DNA from: Pyrinomonadaceae bacterium
Lineage (GTDB): Bacteria > Acidobacteriota > Blastocatellia > Pyrinomonadales > Pyrinomonadaceae
Direction of reading: 5' to 3'
DNA length: 9,507 bases
Assembly: GCA_013812565.1 (NCBI GenBank)
Contig: JACCTF010000126.1
Location: 1 to 9,507, forward strand
Shown: one piece after another, positions 6,678-9,507 of the stretch
Layout: every line of letters begins with the position of its first letter
How positions within the stretch are numbered: the stretch's first letter is position 1
Notes under the pieces: generated by a model
Databases searched by the model: none
The model's input: the letters and a program-made list of their open reading frames with translations, nothing else
Told to the model about the DNA's origin: nothing
Position numbers and translations under genes: made by a program

Positions 6678-7778
6678 TTATAGTCCGAGGATCAATTGCA
6701 AGCGGCGCGTCACGTCTTCAACGCGGTCGGCGGCTTTGCCGTAGTCAACAGTCATCGGCTTGAAGGATGTGAGGGCCGGGATGTTCTTCGGGCCTTCAAC
6801 ACCGGAGTGAAGTGGAATCTGCACGGCTTCCGATTGGGCGAGGCTTCGTTCGACTTCAAGTGACAGCAGGTGGTCAATGAGCTTCTTCCCCGCTTCCGGG
6901 TGCGGCGCGTGCGCAATCAGTGACACCATATTCGGCATCACCGGCACGCCGATGCCTTCACGGTCAGGAAAGACCATCGCCACCGGCTGCTTGTCTTCGA
7001 GCGCGACGTTAACATCATCCGTGTCGGTGAGTCCCACCTTCACCTCACCACGCGCCACCATATCGCGCACGACAGAGTTGCCGGGCACGATCTTCACAGC
7101 ATTGACTTTCAAGCGGCGAAAGAAATCATCAGCGCGTTCGTCGCCCAACTCGGCGTAGAGCGCGGCGACGTGGAACGAGGTCGAGCCGAAACGCGGGTCG
7201 GCGATGGCAACTTGCCCTTTCCATTTCGGTTCGGCGAGATCGAAGATTGACTTCGGCGCTTCTTCCGGCTTCACCAGATTTGTGTTGTACACGATCACAC
7301 GAGAGCGTGCGGAGAAGCCTGTCCAGTAGTTCTCCGGGTCTTGGAAAGTAGCGGGAATGCCTTCAGCACTCGGCGATTTGTAAGGTGCAAGCACTCCGTT
7401 CTTCTTTAGCACGAGCGTGCGGACGGGTTCGTTAGACCAAAAGACATCCGCTTGCGGGCGGTTCTTCTCCGCGAGCAATTTGTTGGCGAGTCCGGTTGAT
7501 TTGGTCTCTTCCGTATCATAGACGGCGTTCACTTTCACGCCGGTCTTTTGCTCGTATGCGCGCAGGACGGGTTCGGAGAAAACGCGGTCGGTCGAAACGT
7601 AAATTGTGACTTCCTTTGCCGCTCCGCCGGTGTTGGCATTATTGCCGGGAGTGGTTGTCTGACGTTCGCCCGCACACGCGGCAAGAAGCGCCAAGCCCAA
7701 CACAAGCCACAAAGCTGCCAGCCTTTTGTGGAGTTTGAAGTTGTCTAATCTATGAACAAGACTTTGCTGTTGAATCAT
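6678..7778 (-). CDS. Lipoprotein solute-binding protein of the ABC importer (family 1, FbpA/AfuA-like fold)
   Basis: A 366-residue extracytoplasmic binding protein that would deliver substrate to the adjacent permease. A basic N-region and hydrophobic core end in a lipobox LLAAC (31-35), so Cys35 is probably lipidated; a Thr/Asn/Gly-rich linker follows. The mature part starts with the two-lobed family pattern EVTIYVSTDRVFSEPVL (56-72) and continues with ADVFWSNEP (110-118), YNTNLV (164-169) and P-K-W-K-G-Q-V-A-I-A-D-P (184-195). In FbpA-type ferric-binding proteins a Tyr-Tyr pair lies in the stretch following a G-E-(V/L)-x-x-(G/A)-L strand. Here that place reads T251-D-T-D-D255, so classical Fe(III) coordination is doubtful. 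ATG 7778 is the first possible start, since an in-frame TGA lies three codons upstream. GAGGAGG (7799-7793) precedes it by 14 nt. It is 22 nt from the porin gene and 1 nt from the permease gene. Confidence 0.9.
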   Translation of the reverse strand: MIQQQSLVHRLDNFKLHKRLAALWLVLGLALLAACAGERQTTTPGNNANTGGAAKEVTIYVSTDRVFSEPVLRAYEQKTGVKVNAVYDTEETKSTGLANKLLAEKNRPQADVFWSNEPVRTLVLKKNGVLAPYKSPSAEGIPATFQDPENYWTGFSARSRVIVYNTNLVKPEEAPKSIFDLAEPKWKGQVAIADPRFGSTSFHVAALYAELGDERADDFFRRLKVNAVKIVPGNSVVRDMVARGEVKVGLTDTDDVNVALEDKQPVAMVFPDREGIGVPVMPNMVSLIAHAPHPEAGKKLIDHLLSLEVERSLAQSEAVQIPLHSGVEGPKNIPALTSFKPMTVDYGKAADRVEDVTRRLQLILGL

Positions 7779-7800
7779 CCTTCGGTATCAAGCCTCCTCG

Positions 7801-9111
7801 CTAAAATTCGATGCCCCATGTGATGTTGAGCCTTCCGTTTGTGGCGTCGTCGTTGAATGACGGGCGGTTCTTGAATTGATAATCGAAGCTCAACCGTGAG
7901 GCTTCTCCGATAGGTCGAAAGTAGCCGAAGTTGAACGCGCGCACGTTGCGATTTGTCACCGGGTCGTGGTTGAAAGCGTCGTAACGCGCGTAGATGTTAT
8001 CTCGACGGTTAAGCCTGTACGTGGTGAAGAGATGCCCGCCGGAAGAACGCGCGCCGGGATGAAAAGCGGTTGCAAATTCAGGTTCTAATCCAAGCAAGGT
8101 GGAAGGCGTGTTTCCCCGCACGAACTCGCCGCGCAAGCCCACACGACCGCGAGCGTACTGAAAATCCAAACCGACGATGTTCTCATCGTTGTTGTTCCCC
8201 GAAACGCCTACGGGAAGAAGCTGCTTGCCGCGTTGTGCGGAGAAGCCGAGCGCGAAGTTAGCTTCTGTGAATATCTTTCTGATGCGCACAAGGTAGTTGG
8301 CTTGACGGTTGTTGTCGGTGAAGAAGCGATTGCCGTTAAACGCGCCGACGTGGTAGCGGATGTTCTTGAACGCACCTGTCTTCAGAAAATCTAAATCGCC
8401 GGTTAAGCTGATACCCCGGTCACGCTGTCCGGGGAAGAAGTAACCGGCGAAGATCGCTCGTTCGGGAGATTCTCGCACGCCGCTCGACTGCTGAATGTCG
8501 AAGCCGAATGGTTTTATGAACTGCCCGACGCGCACGCTTACGTGATCGTTCAAGTAGTATTCGATGAAAGCGTCGTTAACGAGTTCTTCGGGGCTGCCGT
8601 CGAGCGCCGGATGAAACTGAATCTCCAACCCTGCTCCGAGACGCTCGCCGACGCGCCCCGACCAGCGTGTTTCAATCCGCGTGAGGCTCAAGTTCGGCTC
8701 GAACGCTGATTCCGCATCGCGGATAGGCAGCGCAGAGTAGCGAGCTTGAATAAAAACTTCTGGTCGCGGAGTGAGCTTGGCATCCCGCTCATCGCCGCCG
8801 AGTTCCGGCTCTATCAATCGTTCGGTGAAGCTATCGGTCGAGTCATCGGGTTCACGGGTGCCGGATGTGGAAGTTGATGTCACTTTCGTCGCGGATGAAG
8901 CAGTAGGCTCTTTGGCTTCCGCTTGTACGCTTCTGAGTTGTGACATCTCGGTGCGCAGGAGTTCCACGGTGCCGACCAGTTGTTCGATCCGGCGCGTGGC
9001 ATCGTCAAGCTTGCGCTCAAGCTCCCTGATTCGTTCATCAGAGTTGGGCCGTTGAGCACGAGCGGTGATAGCCAACGAGCAAATCAGCGATATAAGAACT
9101 AGCCCTTTCAC
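7801..9111 (-). CDS. Outer-membrane porin of the phosphate-selective O/P type (Porin_O_P) with coiled-coil N-terminus
   Basis: A protein of about 436 residues forming a beta-barrel channel in the outer membrane. A signal peptide (LVLISLICSLAITARA, cleavage before Gln near residue 20) is followed by a heptad-patterned coiled coil (about 24-62, ERIRELERKLDDATRRIEQL), a Ser/Thr-rich linker (about 70-95) and a barrel of alternating strands to the C-terminal WGIEF. Terminal Phe is the usual outer-membrane assembly signal. Strands such as VSVRVGQFIKPFGFD and the RDRGISLTGDL stretch are typical of the OprO/OprP-like family. Phosphate selectivity is a family name and is not shown here. The start is uncertain: GTG 9111 has AGAGGT 6 nt upstream, whereas TTG 9114 is only 3 nt from it, so GTG is preferred; they differ by one residue. 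It lies 14 nt after the DUF1080-like gene and 22 nt before the binding-protein gene, suggesting it feeds the importer. Confidence 0.88.
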   Translation of the reverse strand: MKGLVLISLICSLAITARAQRPNSDERIRELERKLDDATRRIEQLVGTVELLRTEMSQLRSVQAEAKEPTASSATKVTSTSTSGTREPDDSTDSFTERLIEPELGGDERDAKLTPRPEVFIQARYSALPIRDAESAFEPNLSLTRIETRWSGRVGERLGAGLEIQFHPALDGSPEELVNDAFIEYYLNDHVSVRVGQFIKPFGFDIQQSSGVRESPERAIFAGYFFPGQRDRGISLTGDLDFLKTGAFKNIRYHVGAFNGNRFFTDNNRQANYLVRIRKIFTEANFALGFSAQRGKQLLPVGVSGNNNDENIVGLDFQYARGRVGLRGEFVRGNTPSTLLGLEPEFATAFHPGARSSGGHLFTTYRLNRRDNIYARYDAFNHDPVTNRNVRAFNFGYFRPIGEASRLSFDYQFKNRPSFNDDATNGRLNITWGIEF

Positions 9112-9117
9112 CAAGCG

Positions 9118-9123
9118 ACCTCT
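9118..9123 (-). promoter_or_regulatory. Ribosome binding site of the porin gene
   Basis: AGAGGT lies 6 nt before GTG 9111 and only 3 nt before the in-frame TTG 9114. The spacing favours GTG as the start codon. Confidence 0.5.
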
Positions 9124-9125
9124 AC

Positions 9126-9507
9126 CTACTTAACCGTCACGCGTAGATCATCGAAGTACGTTACCGAGTCGGCTTTCGTCCACAAACCGACTTTACCAGC
9201 GTTTTTAAACGTATCGTCTTCCACTTCAAACAGCTTCGTGCTGTTCAAGAAGACTTCAGCGAGATTACCTGTTTGCACAACACGTAATTCGCTCCACTGG
9301 TCCGGGGGCACTTGGGCCTTCTTACCGTAAGTACGACCTTCACCTTTGACCGGCAGATCGGTGCGCTTGCCGTCCTGCACCTTGTAGAGCACGACGTTAT
9401 TTTCTAATGCGTTCGCGCGGACGATGTAGTAGTTGTTGGCATCGCGTAGCCGCCACACGAGTCCCGCCGCTTGGTCAACGCGCCCGGAAATTGCCTTGAA
9501 GCGCACG
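9126..9507 (-). CDS. DUF1080/LamG-like jelly-roll protein, C-terminal part (start outside the window)
   Basis: The last 126 or so residues of a larger protein; the frame is open to the window edge, so no true start is visible. The segment is a concanavalin-like beta-sandwich of the DUF1080 (3-keto-disaccharide hydrolase/GH16-like) type. It shows AAGLVWRLRDANNYYIVRAN, then NNVVLYKVQDGKRTDLP, a W-S-E-L-R-V strand, a F-L-N-S-T-K-L-F-E-V-E-D turn, and the closing GKVGLWTKADSVTYFDDLRV typical of the family. Such domains bind or cleave glycans, but many members have no known activity and I see no catalytic pair to name here. Its stop is 14 nt from the porin start, so it probably shares the transcript with the porin and ABC importer. 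Whether it takes part in their function is unknown. Confidence 0.8.
   Translation of the reverse strand, partial: VRFKAISGRVDQAAGLVWRLRDANNYYIVRANALENNVVLYKVQDGKRTDLPVKGEGRTYGKKAQVPPDQWSELRVVQTGNLAEVFLNSTKLFEVEDDTFKNAGKVGLWTKADSVTYFDDLRVTVK

Noticed and set aside
1..9507. Mobile elements, CRISPR arrays, tRNA genes or phage defence genes
   Set aside because: No transposase, integrase, regularly spaced repeats or cloverleaf-like sequence was seen. All genes belong to transport, efflux or exported-enzyme families.

Overview
All convincing genes in this window lie on the minus strand, so the window is best read from its high-coordinate end to its low-coordinate end. The organism is a diderm (Gram-negative-type) bacterium. 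It encodes a beta-barrel porin ending in Phe, a TolC-type outer-membrane channel, an RND efflux pump, a lipoprotein solute-binding protein and two proteins with twin-arginine leaders. The moderately GC-rich composition and gene style (DUF1080/LamG-like protein, Porin_O_P porin, TolC-then-RND order, DUF1259 with a Tat leader) suggest an Acidobacteriota member, perhaps Blastocatellia. That placement is an impression without any database comparison.

Region 1 (about 9507 to 4296) is a compact uptake cluster. It starts with the C-terminal part of a secreted or periplasmic DUF1080/LamG-like jelly-roll protein. An outer-membrane porin of the phosphate-selective O/P type follows after 14 nt. After 23 nt or less come a lipoprotein solute-binding protein, a fused double-domain permease (1 nt gap) and an ATPase (4-nt ATGA overlap). 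The ABC part has the layout of FbpABC/AfuABC ferric-iron importers. However, the binding protein has a Thr-Asp-Thr-Asp-Asp stretch where I would expect the iron-binding Tyr-Tyr pair, so the substrate is left open. The short spacings support one transcript carrying outer-membrane entry, capture and inner-membrane import together. The promoter would lie upstream of the window.

Region 2 (4161 to 2028) holds two exported proteins with almost the same Tat leader. The first is a metallo-beta-lactamase-fold hydrolase (RNase Z/arylsulfatase-like) that appears to carry two export signals in series: the Tat leader, then a Sec signal peptide starting at an internal Met. This looks like an in-frame joining of a foreign leader to a complete secreted enzyme. 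The second is a DUF1259 (LppY/LpqO-type) protein built from two copies of a His-rich domain. It is preceded by a textbook ribosome binding site that fixes its start.

Region 3 (1917 to 1) is an efflux operon: a TolC-family outer-membrane channel followed after 5 nt by the N-terminal part of an RND permease that runs off the window. No periplasmic adaptor gene lies between or just before them.

No tRNA, rRNA, CRISPR array, insertion sequence or phage gene was seen. The two largest gaps (4162-4295 and 1918-2027) hold no gene. The first shows no convincing promoter or terminator; the second holds one imperfect hairpin. The most unusual items are the doubly signalled hydrolase, its pairing with a duplicated DUF1259 protein, and the porin-linked ABC importer with an atypical binding site.
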